Source: Acidipropionibacterium acidipropionici
Lineage (GTDB): Bacteria; Actinomycetota; Actinomycetes; Propionibacteriales; Propionibacteriaceae
NCBI RefSeq assembly: GCF_001441165.1
Contig: NZ_CP013126.1
Location: 959,551-1,023,550, forward strand
Reading direction: 5' to 3'
Length of the DNA stretch: 64,000 nucleotides
Shown here piece by piece: positions 1 to 8,387 of this stretch; positions within the stretch are counted from its first letter, which is position 1; every line of letters starts with the position of its first letter. The notes beneath the pieces are model-generated. The model searched no databases. It was not told the origin of the DNA and was given only the letters and a program-made list of their open reading frames with translations. A program made the translations under genes and the position numbers.

Positions 1-9
1 GGCTGCGGT

Positions 10-1506
10 CTAGCTGACGTAGTTGAGGCCGATCATCATGCCGGCCTCGGCGTGGTAGATGTTGTGGCAGTGCACAGCCCACTTGCCGGCGTTGTCGGCG
101 TCCAGGTCGATCGGCAACTGTTCCATCGGCCCGAGCAGGACGGTGTCCTTGCGCAGTCCCGACGGCAGGGCGAAGGTGTGGCCGTGCAGGTGCAGCGGAT
201 GGGTCATCATCGTCATGTTCATCACGTTGATCCGCAGGCGCTGCCCGGCCCTGAGGGTCAGGGGCGTGTTCTTGCCGAACGGTGCGCCGTTGATGCCCCA
301 CTGGTAGGGCTGCATGGAGCCCTCCAGGCTCAGTTGCGCGGTGGCGTCCGGGTTCTTGGTCGCCAGCTTGGCCGATGTGGCGGGCTTCAGCCGGGAGCCG
401 ATGAGGACCTGTCCACCCAGTTCGGCCGGCGACACGTCTACGGCGGGGGCACTGCCGGCACCGGTGCGGATCAGGCCCAGGGCCTGGCCGCCCGATGTCT
501 TGCTGAACGGTCGGGCCACCAGTGGGAAGACCCCGTCGCCCAGGGTGACGACCGCGTCGTAGCGCTCGCCCATGCCAATGTAAAATGCGTCCACATCCTG
601 CGGGACCACCGGATGGCCGTCGGTGTGGGTGATCGTCATCCTGTGCCCGCCCAATGCGACGGTGAAGATGGTGTCGGAGGCCGCATTGATGATGCGCAGG
701 CGGACCTTCTGCCCCGGCTTGGCGGCGAACGTGTCCGGTGCGGCGGGGACCTTGCCGTTCAGCAGGAAGTACGGGTAGGTCACGTCGCCGGCATCTCCCC
801 ACGGCTGGGCACCCGTCGAGGAGCCCATGGCGCCGTGATCCATCCCACCCATCCCGCTGATGCCGCCGTTGGAGGAGGCGGAGGCCGCCCCGCCCGCGGC
901 GGTGAGTTCCTTGAGGACGTCGTCAGGTGTGCGGCCGGTCCCGTCGACCCAGTCGTCGAGGACGACGACCCATTCGGCGTCGTAGCCGTCGAGTTCGCGC
1001 GGGTCGTCGATGATCAACGGCGCGTACAGGCCGCGATCGAGCTGGACCCCGACATGGGGATGGAAGAAGTAGGTGCCGGGGTCGGGCGCGGTGAACTCGT
1101 AGACGAACTTCGCACCTGGCTTGACGGGGTCCTGTGTCATGCCGGGCACCCCGTCTGCTGCGTTGCGCAGCCGGATGCCGTGCCAGTGGATCGACGTGTC
1201 GGCCGGCAACTGGTTGTCCAGGGTCAGGCGCAGGAAGTCCCCGGCCTTCGCGCGGATCAGCGGCCCCGGCACGGTGTCGCCGTAGGCCCAGGTCGCGACC
1301 TTCGGGCCGCCCAGGTCGAGCGTGGTCGGCCTGGCCACCAGGCTCTTCTCCTCGACGTCCTGTCCCGGTGAGGGCGTTGCTGCCCCTGCCGGACCCACCG
1401 GCGCTGCTCCAGGCCCGGGCACCCCCTTGGTGGTGCAGGCGGTCAGGGCTACCGCGCCCAGGCCCAGCCCTCCGGCCAGCAGGGCTCGGCGTGACAGACG
1501 TTCCAT
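10..1506 (-). CDS. Tat-exported multicopper oxidase
   Basis: Predicted exported multicopper oxidase of about 498 residues, probably oxidising Cu(I) outside the membrane. The N-terminus has a twin-arginine motif (SRRALLAGG) and a hydrophobic run ending LTACTT, so it may be a lipoprotein. Copper ligand motifs appear in order: HWHG (about residue 110), HPH (about 150), HPLHLHGH (about 440) and HCHNIYHAEAGM near the C-terminus, which is the full type 1/2/3 set. A short Met/His-rich insert (MGGMDHGAM, about residue 225) is typical of cuprous oxidases. I chose the ATG at 1506 because AAGGG lies 7 bases upstream; the ATG at 1521 overlaps the upstream stop and is an alternative. It follows the SHOCT gene and is divergent from a two-component system, as in actinobacterial copper-response loci. 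The copper role is inferred. Confidence 0.9.
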   Translation of the reverse strand: MERLSRRALLAGGLGLGAVALTACTTKGVPGPGAAPVGPAGAATPSPGQDVEEKSLVARPTTLDLGGPKVATWAYGDTVPGPLIRAKAGDFLRLTLDNQLPADTSIHWHGIRLRNAADGVPGMTQDPVKPGAKFVYEFTAPDPGTYFFHPHVGVQLDRGLYAPLIIDDPRELDGYDAEWVVVLDDWVDGTGRTPDDVLKELTAAGGAASASSNGGISGMGGMDHGAMGSSTGAQPWGDAGDVTYPYFLLNGKVPAAPDTFAAKPGQKVRLRIINAASDTIFTVALGGHRMTITHTDGHPVVPQDVDAFYIGMGERYDAVVTLGDGVFPLVARPFSKTSGGQALGLIRTGAGSAPAVDVSPAELGGQVLIGSRLKPATSAKLATKNPDATAQLSLEGSMQPYQWGINGAPFGKNTPLTLRAGQRLRINVMNMTMMTHPLHLHGHTFALPSGLRKDTVLLGPMEQLPIDLDADNAGKWAVHCHNIYHAEAGMMIGLNYVS

Positions 1507-1517
1507 GGTGGTGCCCT

Positions 1518-1811
1518 TCATGTCTCAACGGTTCGGTGGTCGGGACGACGGCCAGGAAGGACCTGGATCTGCGCGCGTAGGTGCACGTACTCCTCGACAG
1601 TGATCTCTCCCCGGGCCAGCCGCTGCTCCAACAGATCGACCTCTTCGGACCTCGCAGATCCCCCGGGGCGGGCAGAGGTCGGGGAAGTGTGTGTGTCCCG
1701 ATCGATGTAGAGCGCACGTATGGTCAGGAAGACGAGGGTCCAGAGGGCCGCGGTGCCGGCGATCATGACGATCCACATGCTCCACCCGGGGTATCCACCG
1801 GTCGCGTCCAT
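1518..1811 (-). CDS. SHOCT-domain small membrane protein
   Basis: Small protein of about 97 residues. One membrane segment (WSMWIVMIAGTAALWTLVFL) is followed by a short basic and polar linker and a C-terminal SHOCT motif (LLEQRLARGEITVEEYVHLR). SHOCT domains are short helical modules often found at the ends of bacterial membrane proteins; their role is mostly unknown. The start at 1811 is chosen because GGGAGAGG lies just upstream. The stop overlaps the ATG at 1521 of the multicopper oxidase frame by four bases, so the two are probably co-translated. Many actinobacterial copper operons carry such a small SHOCT protein beside the oxidase; a direct copper role is inferred only from position. 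Confidence 0.8.
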   Translation of the reverse strand: MDATGGYPGWSMWIVMIAGTAALWTLVFLTIRALYIDRDTHTSPTSARPGGSARSEEVDLLEQRLARGEITVEEYVHLRAQIQVLPGRRPDHRTVET

Positions 1812-1883
1812 CGTCCTCTCCCTTCCAGGTCGTATCAGTGCTCTCTGCTCGACTCTCGCCCAACCAGATAGGGAACTCGTCAC

Positions 1884-1900
1884 AGGTTCGTTCAGGTTCG
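1884..1900. promoter_or_regulatory. Direct repeat AGGTTCG, likely response-regulator site
   Basis: AGGTTCG occurs at 1884-1890 and again at 1894-1900, one helical turn apart, between the divergent SHOCT/oxidase and response-regulator genes. Direct repeats at this spacing are typical binding sites for OmpR/PhoB-type regulators, so the adjacent regulator is the likely ligand. This is inference from spacing and position. Confidence 0.5.
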
Positions 1901-1967
1901 GTCAAGATGCACCCGGGAGGGCATCCGCGGGCAGGAGAACCGTCAACGCGCGGAGCACACTGTCTAC

Positions 1968-2687
1968 GTGAATGCAGCAGAAGCAGAACCGGTGGCCCAG
2001 GTCCTGGTGGTTGACGACGAGAAGCCACTGGCCGGCATAGTCGCGGCCTACCTCTCCAGGGAGGGCTACCGGACCCGCCTGGCTTACACCGGCCCCGACG
2101 CGGTCGCCGCCGCCCAGGAACATGCCCCCGACGTCGTGATCCTCGACCTCGGTCTACCCGGGATGGACGGGGTGGAGGTCTGCCGCACGATCCGGACATT
2201 CAGCGACTGCTACATCATCATGGTCACCGCACGGGAGGACGAGGTCGACAAACTCATCGGCCTGACGGTCGGGGCAGACGACTACATGACCAAGCCGTTC
2301 AGCATGCGCGAACTCGTCGCCCGTGTGCAGACCGTGCTGCGCCGCCCCCGCACACCCACCACGAGCAGGCGCCCCATGGAAGAGCCGCCGCGGATATTCG
2401 GTGATCTGCGGGTCGACGTCGCCGGGCGCGAGGTCCATCTGGCCGGGGTCCTGATCGACCTGACCCCCACCGAGTTCGACATCCTCGCCACGCTGACCTC
2501 CCGCCCCAAGCTCGCCTTCTCCCGCCGCCAGATCCTGGACTTGGTGTGGGGTGAGGGCTGGACCGGAGATGACCATGTCATCGACGTCCACGTCGCCCAC
2601 CTGCGCCAAAAACTCGGCGACGACTCGACCACCCCCCGTTACGTCCGCACGGTCCGTGGCGTCGGTTATCGCGTGGGCCAGGGATGA
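1968..2687 (+). CDS. OmpR/PhoB-family response regulator (probable copper response)
   Basis: Response regulator of 239 residues. The receiver domain (about residues 10-125) shows the acidic pair VVDDE, the phospho-acceptor in VILDLGLPGMDG and the conserved lysine in MTKPF. The C-terminal winged helix-turn-helix runs from LTPTEFDIL to VRTVRGVGYRVG. The start is GTG at 1968; the nearby ATG at 1972 is out of frame. Its stop overlaps the kinase ATG (ATGA), so the pair is translationally coupled. Divergent placement from the multicopper oxidase suggests control of that operon through the AGGTTCG direct repeat in between. Confidence 0.9.
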   Translation: MNAAEAEPVAQVLVVDDEKPLAGIVAAYLSREGYRTRLAYTGPDAVAAAQEHAPDVVILDLGLPGMDGVEVCRTIRTFSDCYIIMVTAREDEVDKLIGLTVGADDYMTKPFSMRELVARVQTVLRRPRTPTTSRRPMEEPPRIFGDLRVDVAGREVHLAGVLIDLTPTEFDILATLTSRPKLAFSRRQILDLVWGEGWTGDDHVIDVHVAHLRQKLGDDSTTPRYVRTVRGVGYRVGQG

Positions 2688-3802
2688 GACCCATGCGGTG
2701 GCTGCGTGAAACCTTGGCCGGTAGGCTCCTGCTCGGTCAGACGCTGGTCCTGGTGGCCAGCTTCCTCACCGCCGGCCTGATCGCCTCGATGGTGGGGCCC
2801 CAGATCTTCCATGTCCACCTCGTCCAGTCCGGTCATCCGGCCAACTCCTCGGAACTGGGCCATATCGAACTGGCCTACCGCCAAGCCAGCGCCCTGGTCC
2901 TGGGGGTCGCCCTGGTCACCTCCCTGGTCTGTGCGATCCTCGTGACCTGGCTGGTGAGCCGCCACCTGCGCCGGTCCATGGACGAACTGACCGATGCCGC
3001 CCGTGAGCTTTCCCGTGGCCACTACTCCCGCCGCGTCCCCGCGGTCGGTCGTGGGGGCGAACTGGATACGTTCGCGGCCGCGTTCAACTCTATGGCTGCC
3101 CGGCTCGAGGACGTCGAGGCCACCCGTCGACGGCTGTTGTCCGACCTCGCCCATGAACTGCGTACTCCCATCGCCACCCTCAGCGCCTACCACGAGGGGC
3201 TCTTCGACGGGGTTTCCGAACTGGATGACGACACGCGGGCGGTGCTGACCGCCCAGACCGACCGGCTGACCCGCCTCGCCCGCGACATCGACGATGTCTC
3301 CCGGGCAGAAGAGGGCCGTCTGCGCCTCGACCGCCAGCCCCACCAGGTCGCCGGCCTGATCGCCACCAGCGTCGACAGCATCCGACCCCGTTACCACGAC
3401 AAGGGCGTTGCTCTCATCACCGACGTGACGACCGACATCGACCTCACCGTCGATGTCGACGAGACCCGCCTCGGACAGGTCCTCGGCAACCTCCTCACCA
3501 ATGCACTGCGCCACACCCCACCCGGCGGATCCGTCACCATCACCACACGCCCCGCCTCCGACGAAGTGGCCGTCACCATCACCGACACCGGCGAAGGCCT
3601 CCTGGCGTCCCAACTGCCCCACGTCTTCGAACGCTTCTACCGCGGCGACACCGCTCGGGACCGAGACCGCTCCGGGTCCGGCATCGGCCTCACCATCAGC
3701 AAAGCGATCATCGACGCCCACGGCGGCACCATCACCGCCCACAGCGACGGCCAGGGGCAGGGAGCCACCTTCGAGATCCTGCTACCACTGTCACGCCCAT
3801 GA
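2684..3802 (+). CDS. Sensor histidine kinase paired with the upstream regulator
   Basis: Membrane sensor kinase of 372 residues. Two membrane segments (about residues 13-38 and 68-92) enclose a short outside loop of about 30 residues that contains several histidines (FHVHL, SGHP, LGHIEL). A HAMP region, a HisKA box with SDLAHELRTPIATL and an ATPase domain with the N-box (NLLTNALRHTPPGG) and GSGIGLTISKAI follow. All catalytic motifs are present. The histidine-rich loop beside a copper oxidase suggests metal sensing, as known for CopS-type kinases; this is inferred. Confidence 0.9.
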   Translation: MRPMRWLRETLAGRLLLGQTLVLVASFLTAGLIASMVGPQIFHVHLVQSGHPANSSELGHIELAYRQASALVLGVALVTSLVCAILVTWLVSRHLRRSMDELTDAARELSRGHYSRRVPAVGRGGELDTFAAAFNSMAARLEDVEATRRRLLSDLAHELRTPIATLSAYHEGLFDGVSELDDDTRAVLTAQTDRLTRLARDIDDVSRAEEGRLRLDRQPHQVAGLIATSVDSIRPRYHDKGVALITDVTTDIDLTVDVDETRLGQVLGNLLTNALRHTPPGGSVTITTRPASDEVAVTITDTGEGLLASQLPHVFERFYRGDTARDRDRSGSGIGLTISKAIIDAHGGTITAHSDGQGQGATFEILLPLSRP

Positions 3803-4320
3803 CACCGCACCAGCCGACACGGGCTGGCGGCCCACCTCGAGTACGCATGGCGGGCGACGACCCTGTCAAGGATGAGAACAGTCGTCCCTCTCCTGCACGA
3901 TGTTCTTCACCGTCAGGAACAGCATGATCACCTCCCTGCTCGGCCGACACCTCCGGATCACCGGGTTCGCCCGCCCCGCGCTGTCTCGCAGACCGCACCG
4001 GGGACGGGGCAAGGGCTCGAGGCCGATCGGGATGTCGTGGCGAGGCGGATCGAGCGCTCCGGCGGGCCCGCTCGAGGGCGAGGAGAACCCGTCCGGCAAG
4101 CAGGGGCGCCACCGCGAGAAGTGATCCCGACAGCGCCACTCCATTCCGGCCGCGGGGGACGCCGGCGCCTTGAGCGATGTCACCAGCGAACCGGAGGCTG
4201 CGGTCGCGGAGCGGCACGGCTGCCAGGATGCCCAGGATGCCGATGAGCACGAGTCCGAAGGCTCCGGCACCGGGTGGGCGAGGGCGGTGATCCCGAGCCG
4301 CTCGTCCACGGCGTCCAAGA
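3803..4320 (-). pseudogene. Possible remnant of a membrane-protein gene
   Basis: The 736-base gap between the kinase genes has no intact gene I can support. On the minus strand one frame near 4265-4320 reads FLDAVDERLGITALAHPVP. A second frame from about 4275 down to about 4010 reads GAFGLVLIGILGILAAVPL followed by another hydrophobic stretch, LLAVAPLLAGRVLLAL. The two look like neighbouring parts of one membrane protein separated by a frameshift, with the C-terminal part decayed. I do not recognise the family, and chance hydrophobic frames in GC-rich DNA are possible. Confidence 0.3.
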
Positions 4321-4399
4321 ACCTGCGCCAGGGGTCCCGGCGCGTCGTCCCCGCCGCATCAACGGTCCTCGCCGGGCCCCGCCATCAAGGGGGGATCTG

Positions 4400-4453
4400 C
4401 TCCCAACACGCCGTCCTGACGCTCACCAGAGACGGAGGACGGCGTGTTGGGAG
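4400..4453. repeat. Palindromic repeat element, copy 1 of 3
   Basis: Perfect inverted repeat: CTCCCAACACGCCGTCC at 4400-4416 and its reverse complement at 4437-4453, with a 20-base loop. The same stem recurs at 30173-30226 and 57407-57460, always between genes. It could act as a bidirectional terminator or be a REP-like dispersed element. Confidence 0.85.
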
Positions 4454-4538
4454 GAGATTCTCCACTCCTGCATGCCGATCCTTGACGCCGGCCGGTCTGG
4501 ACCCGGATCGGTTGAGGAGGCTCCATAAACTGGCCGTG

Positions 4539-5903
4539 ATGAGTGGAAGTGGCCGTGCGATCCCGAACCCGGCGCCCCAGCAGAGGGCCGGGAACGGCGT
4601 CCGCGCGCGCCTCACCAGGTTCACCGCCGGCCGCAGCGCCGCCGCCCAGGAGCAGCTCTCCATCCCCGGCATGGAGGAGGTGCTCAACCCGCAGGTCGAC
4701 GACGGCCGCCCCCAGGATTCGGAACGGGCCCTGTGGCTCGACATCACGATCGTCATCTTCCTCACGGTGCTCACCGTGGTGCCCTATCTCACCGCGGTGA
4801 CCATCCACCCCAGTCCGGAGTACATCGCCGCCCTCATCAGCTCGGCGGTGATGGTCGGGGCCCTCACCGTCCGCAGGGAGAACCCCCTGGTGATGATGGC
4901 GATCATCGCCGCCGGCGCCTTCACCCAGTTCCTCTTCGTGCCCTTCCCGGTGCTGTCGATCCTCACCATCCCGGTGGCCTCCTACACGGTGGCCCGCTGG
5001 GTGGCCGGCCATGAGGCCCGCCTGGTGCTGTGGTTCGGGGCGGCCGGCGCATTCCTGGGCCCCACCCGCTGGCGCGGCGCGCTGACCGCCGACTACGACC
5101 CGTCCACGGGCGCCCCCTGGGTGCTGTGGTTCCTGGCGGTGACGGTCTGCGCCGGCCTCGTGCTCACCCCCTACGCCATCGGCAGGCGGATCCGTGAGGC
5201 CGCGCTCATCGAGTCCCAGCAGCGGATCGCCAAGGCCCAGCGGTACCGGTCCATCCTGGCCGAACGCGAACAGGCGACCCGGGTGGCCGAGGAGCGCACC
5301 CGCAACGAGATCGCCCGGGAGCTGCACGACATCGTCGCCCACTCGCTGTCGGTGATGATCGTCCAGGCCGAGGGCGGTAAGGCCCTGGCCACCAAGAAAC
5401 CCGAGAAGGGCATCGAGGTGCTCGACACCATCGCCGACATCGGCCGCGACGCCCTGGTGGAGATGCGCCGGATCGTGGGCGTCCTGCGCCAGGATCCCGA
5501 GGAGGGGGCCGACTACTCCCCCTCCCCCGGCCTGGCCGACATCCCCGAACTCGTCGACCGCTCGGGGGACCGGATCACCCTGAATGTCTCGGGACGGCCC
5601 CCCGAGGTCTCCCAGGCCCTCGGTCTGACCGCCTACCGGGTGGTCCAGGAGGGCGTCACCAATGTCCTCAAGCACGCCGGCCCGGCGGCCCGGGCGTCCG
5701 TGATCGTGCGCTACGGGGCGGCGTCGATGACCATCGAGGTGGTCGACGACGGCCACGGCGGCGCCGTCCAGGGGGACGGACGCGGCCACGGCCTGCAGGG
5801 CATGCGCGAGCGGGTGACGTCGATGGGCGGGACGCTGGAGACCGGGCCGCTCGAGGAGGGTTTCCGGGTGCGCGCGGTGCTGCCGCTGGGCCCGACCCGC
5901 TGA
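4539..5903 (+). CDS. NarL-type (HisKA_3) sensor histidine kinase, orphan
   Basis: Sensor kinase of about 454 residues. After a polar N-terminus of about 65 residues come four to five membrane segments (about residues 70-215), then a cytoplasmic HisKA_3 domain with RNEIARELHDIVAHSLSVM, where the histidine of ELHD is the phosphorylation site. A HATPase_c domain follows with NVLKHAG and GRGHGLQGMRERV. The ATG at 4539 is chosen as the first in-frame start after the hairpin at 4400-4453; upstream sequence in the same frame does not look coding. Kinases of this class are usually encoded beside a LuxR-type regulator, but none is here. The nearest is at 25857, next to a MacB-type ABC transporter, which could be its separated partner. 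Confidence 0.88.
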   Translation: MSGSGRAIPNPAPQQRAGNGVRARLTRFTAGRSAAAQEQLSIPGMEEVLNPQVDDGRPQDSERALWLDITIVIFLTVLTVVPYLTAVTIHPSPEYIAALISSAVMVGALTVRRENPLVMMAIIAAGAFTQFLFVPFPVLSILTIPVASYTVARWVAGHEARLVLWFGAAGAFLGPTRWRGALTADYDPSTGAPWVLWFLAVTVCAGLVLTPYAIGRRIREAALIESQQRIAKAQRYRSILAEREQATRVAEERTRNEIARELHDIVAHSLSVMIVQAEGGKALATKKPEKGIEVLDTIADIGRDALVEMRRIVGVLRQDPEEGADYSPSPGLADIPELVDRSGDRITLNVSGRPPEVSQALGLTAYRVVQEGVTNVLKHAGPAARASVIVRYGAASMTIEVVDDGHGGAVQGDGRGHGLQGMRERVTSMGGTLETGPLEEGFRVRAVLPLGPTR

Positions 5904-6098
5904 CGTCGCCGTCACCGGATCCCGCTGTCCCATCCCCCACAGAGCGCCAGAGTCTGCACGACGTCGCGTCATCGGGGATCGCTGCGATGCTCATCTGCTC
6001 GCCACACTGCGATCACAGACTCCGCACAACGCGCTTTTCCAGACTTCTGCATGACGACGGCCGCCTGGCACTCAGGCGCGTCTGCGGAAGGATGACCA

Positions 6099-8387
6099 AT
6101 GACATACGCACCCGCGGTGAGTTCGCCCACCGTCTCCACGGCGCAACCCGGCGCCGGCCCGGCCGAGGAGCCGCGGCGCGTGGCACCGCGCCGGGCCTCG
6201 GGCCGCAACCGGTTCACCAGACTGTTCCTCGGCGGCGTCGAGGACCCCCGCTGGGCCCGCCCGGCCCTCTGGGGGCTCATGGTGGCCACGGCCCTTCTCT
6301 ACCTCGTCAACCTCACCAACTCCGGCTACGCCAACGAGTTCTACGCCGCCTCCGTCAAGTCGGCCACCCAGAGCTGGCGCGCCTGGCTGTGGGCGAGCCT
6401 CGACTCCCAGCTGTCGATCACCGTCGACAAGCCCCCGGCGGCAATCTGGATCATGGGCCTGTCGGCCCGGATGTTCGGCTTCTCCAGCTTCAGCCTGCTG
6501 CTGCCCCAGGCCCTCATGGGCATCGCCACGGTCGCGCTGACCTACGGCGCCGTGAAGCGGCTGTCCGGCCACGGCGCGGGGCTGATCGCCGGCGCGGCGG
6601 TCACCGTGACGCCGGTGGCGGCCATGATGTTCCGCTTCGACAACCCCGACGCGCTGCTCGTGCTGTGCACCACGGCGGCCGGCTACATGGTGGTCCGGGC
6701 TCTCCAGTCCGATCGCGGATGCCGTGCCCTCTGGTGGCTGCTCGGGGCCGGCTGGCTCATCGGCCTGGCCTTCCTCACCAAGATGCTGCAGGGCCTGCTC
6801 ATCCTGCCGGCCCTCGGACTGGTGTACCTGCTGTGCGCCAAGCGCTCCTGGTGGACGCGGATCTGGCATCTGCTGGCGGCCGTCGCCTCGATGATCGTCT
6901 CGGCCGGCTGGCTGATCGCCCTGTGCGCGGTGTGGCCGGCCTCCTCACGGCCCTACATCGGCGGTTCCGAGGACAACTCGCTGTGGGATCTGGCCATCGG
7001 CTACAACGGCCTGGGCCGCATCTTCGGCGGCTCCGGTAACGGTGGCGGCGGGGGCGGTGGCGGCGGCTTCGGCGGCACCACCGGTGTGCTGCGGATGTTC
7101 AACTCCTCCTTCGCCGGCGAGATCAGCTGGCTGATTCCCGCGGCCGCGCTACTTCTGGTCGCCGGGCTCATCGCCCGCGGACGCCGTCCGCTGTCTGATC
7201 CGAAGCGGGCCGGGCTCATCCTGTGGGGCACCTCGATGGTCGTCACGGCCGCAGTGTTCAGCTTCATGGAGGGCACCATCCACCCCTACTACGCCGTGGC
7301 TCTGGCGCCGCTCATCGGCGGCACCATCGGCTCCGGTGCGGCCGCGCTGTGGCCCCGCGAGGCCGACGGCCGGACCGCCGCCCTGCTCAAGCGGATCACC
7401 CTGGCGGTGGCCGTCGCCGTCACCGGCTACTGGGGATTCCACGTCATGGCCACCTACGCCCCCTCCTGGAACGCATGGATCCGCTGGACCGCGCTGATCG
7501 TCTCGATCGCCGGCGCCGTCGGCTTCCTCGTCCTCGGGAGCCTGCGCTCCGGCGGCCAGGGACTGCGCAGGGCCGCCGTCGCGGTGCTGCTGGCCGGCAC
7601 GATCGCCGCCGCCGCTCCCACCGCGTCCTGGTCGGTGGCGACAACCGCCGTCGGGCACTCCGGCTCGACCCCGTCGTCAGGTCCGGCCAGCGCCACGACC
7701 GGTGGCATGGGCGGGCCCGGCGGTGGCATGGGTGGCGGTGGCATGGGCGGGCCCGGCGGACAGACCGGGAAGACCGGCACCACCGGCGGCAACGCCCAGG
7801 GCGGCCCCGGGGGCCAGCCCGGCGGTCAGGGCAGCACGACCAGTCGCAGCGGGCAGCGTCCCTCCGGCACCTCCCAGCAGGGCCAGGCTCAGGGCGGCAT
7901 GGGCGGCGGCGGTATGGGCGGGGAGCCCAATGCCCAGCTCGTGAAGCTGCTCAATGCGACGACGTCCAAGTGGTCGGCGGCCGTGGTGAGCGACCAGACC
8001 GCGGCGAGCTACATCCTGTCCACCGACACTGCGGTCTTCTCGATCGGCGGCTGGTCGGGCAGCGATGAGAATGTCACCCTCGCCCAATTCAAGAAGCTGG
8101 TGGCCTCGGGCCAGATCCGCTACTTCATCGTCTCCGGCATGGGCGGTGGCGGCACCACCACCACCGACTCGTCGTCCAGCTCCAGCAGCTCGTCGACCAC
8201 CACCGGGAACGCCCAAGGCGGCCCCGGAGGCCAGGCCGGCGGTATGAGAGGCGGTCAGGGAGGTCCCGGCGGACAGGGCAGCACGAACAGCTCGGCCTCC
8301 CAGATCACCAGCTGGGTGACGTCCACCTTCACCAAGAAGACCGTGGGCTCCACCACCGTCTACGACCTCACTGCGAAGGCGTCGTGA
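6099..8387 (+). CDS. GT39-type membrane glycosyltransferase (paralogue 1)
   Basis: Membrane glycosyltransferase of 762 residues, like the ArnT/PMT superfamily (YkcB-type), predicted to transfer a sugar from polyprenyl phosphate outside the membrane. The first loop carries the acidic catalytic region and the hallmark ITVDKPPAAIWIMGLSARMFG. About ten membrane segments follow to about residue 510. Then comes a low-complexity Gly/Met/Gln-rich region (MGGPGGGMGGGGMGG), a small outside domain (about residues 605-690) and a second Ser/Gly-rich tract. The start ATG at 6099 has AAGGA 7-8 bases upstream. It shares its whole architecture with the gene at 10456, including the closing motif VGSTTVYDLT. 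GtrA and a GT2 enzyme lie downstream, so the block looks like a three-component lipid-linked glycosylation system. Confidence 0.88.
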   Translation: MTYAPAVSSPTVSTAQPGAGPAEEPRRVAPRRASGRNRFTRLFLGGVEDPRWARPALWGLMVATALLYLVNLTNSGYANEFYAASVKSATQSWRAWLWASLDSQLSITVDKPPAAIWIMGLSARMFGFSSFSLLLPQALMGIATVALTYGAVKRLSGHGAGLIAGAAVTVTPVAAMMFRFDNPDALLVLCTTAAGYMVVRALQSDRGCRALWWLLGAGWLIGLAFLTKMLQGLLILPALGLVYLLCAKRSWWTRIWHLLAAVASMIVSAGWLIALCAVWPASSRPYIGGSEDNSLWDLAIGYNGLGRIFGGSGNGGGGGGGGGFGGTTGVLRMFNSSFAGEISWLIPAAALLLVAGLIARGRRPLSDPKRAGLILWGTSMVVTAAVFSFMEGTIHPYYAVALAPLIGGTIGSGAAALWPREADGRTAALLKRITLAVAVAVTGYWGFHVMATYAPSWNAWIRWTALIVSIAGAVGFLVLGSLRSGGQGLRRAAVAVLLAGTIAAAAPTASWSVATTAVGHSGSTPSSGPASATTGGMGGPGGGMGGGGMGGPGGQTGKTGTTGGNAQGGPGGQPGGQGSTTSRSGQRPSGTSQQGQAQGGMGGGGMGGEPNAQLVKLLNATTSKWSAAVVSDQTAASYILSTDTAVFSIGGWSGSDENVTLAQFKKLVASGQIRYFIVSGMGGGGTTTTDSSSSSSSSSTTTGNAQGGPGGQAGGMRGGQGGPGGQGSTNSSASQITSWVTSTFTKKTVGSTTVYDLTAKAS

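Noticed and set aside
4359-5972. 537-codon minus-strand open frame
   Set aside because: It is antisense to the NarL-type kinase and has shadow-frame composition (Gly/Asp/His/Arg/Gln).
5941-6060. Inverted repeat near GCGCCAGAGTCTGCACGA
   Set aside because: The arms match poorly; only a short string is shared with the hairpin at 14560.
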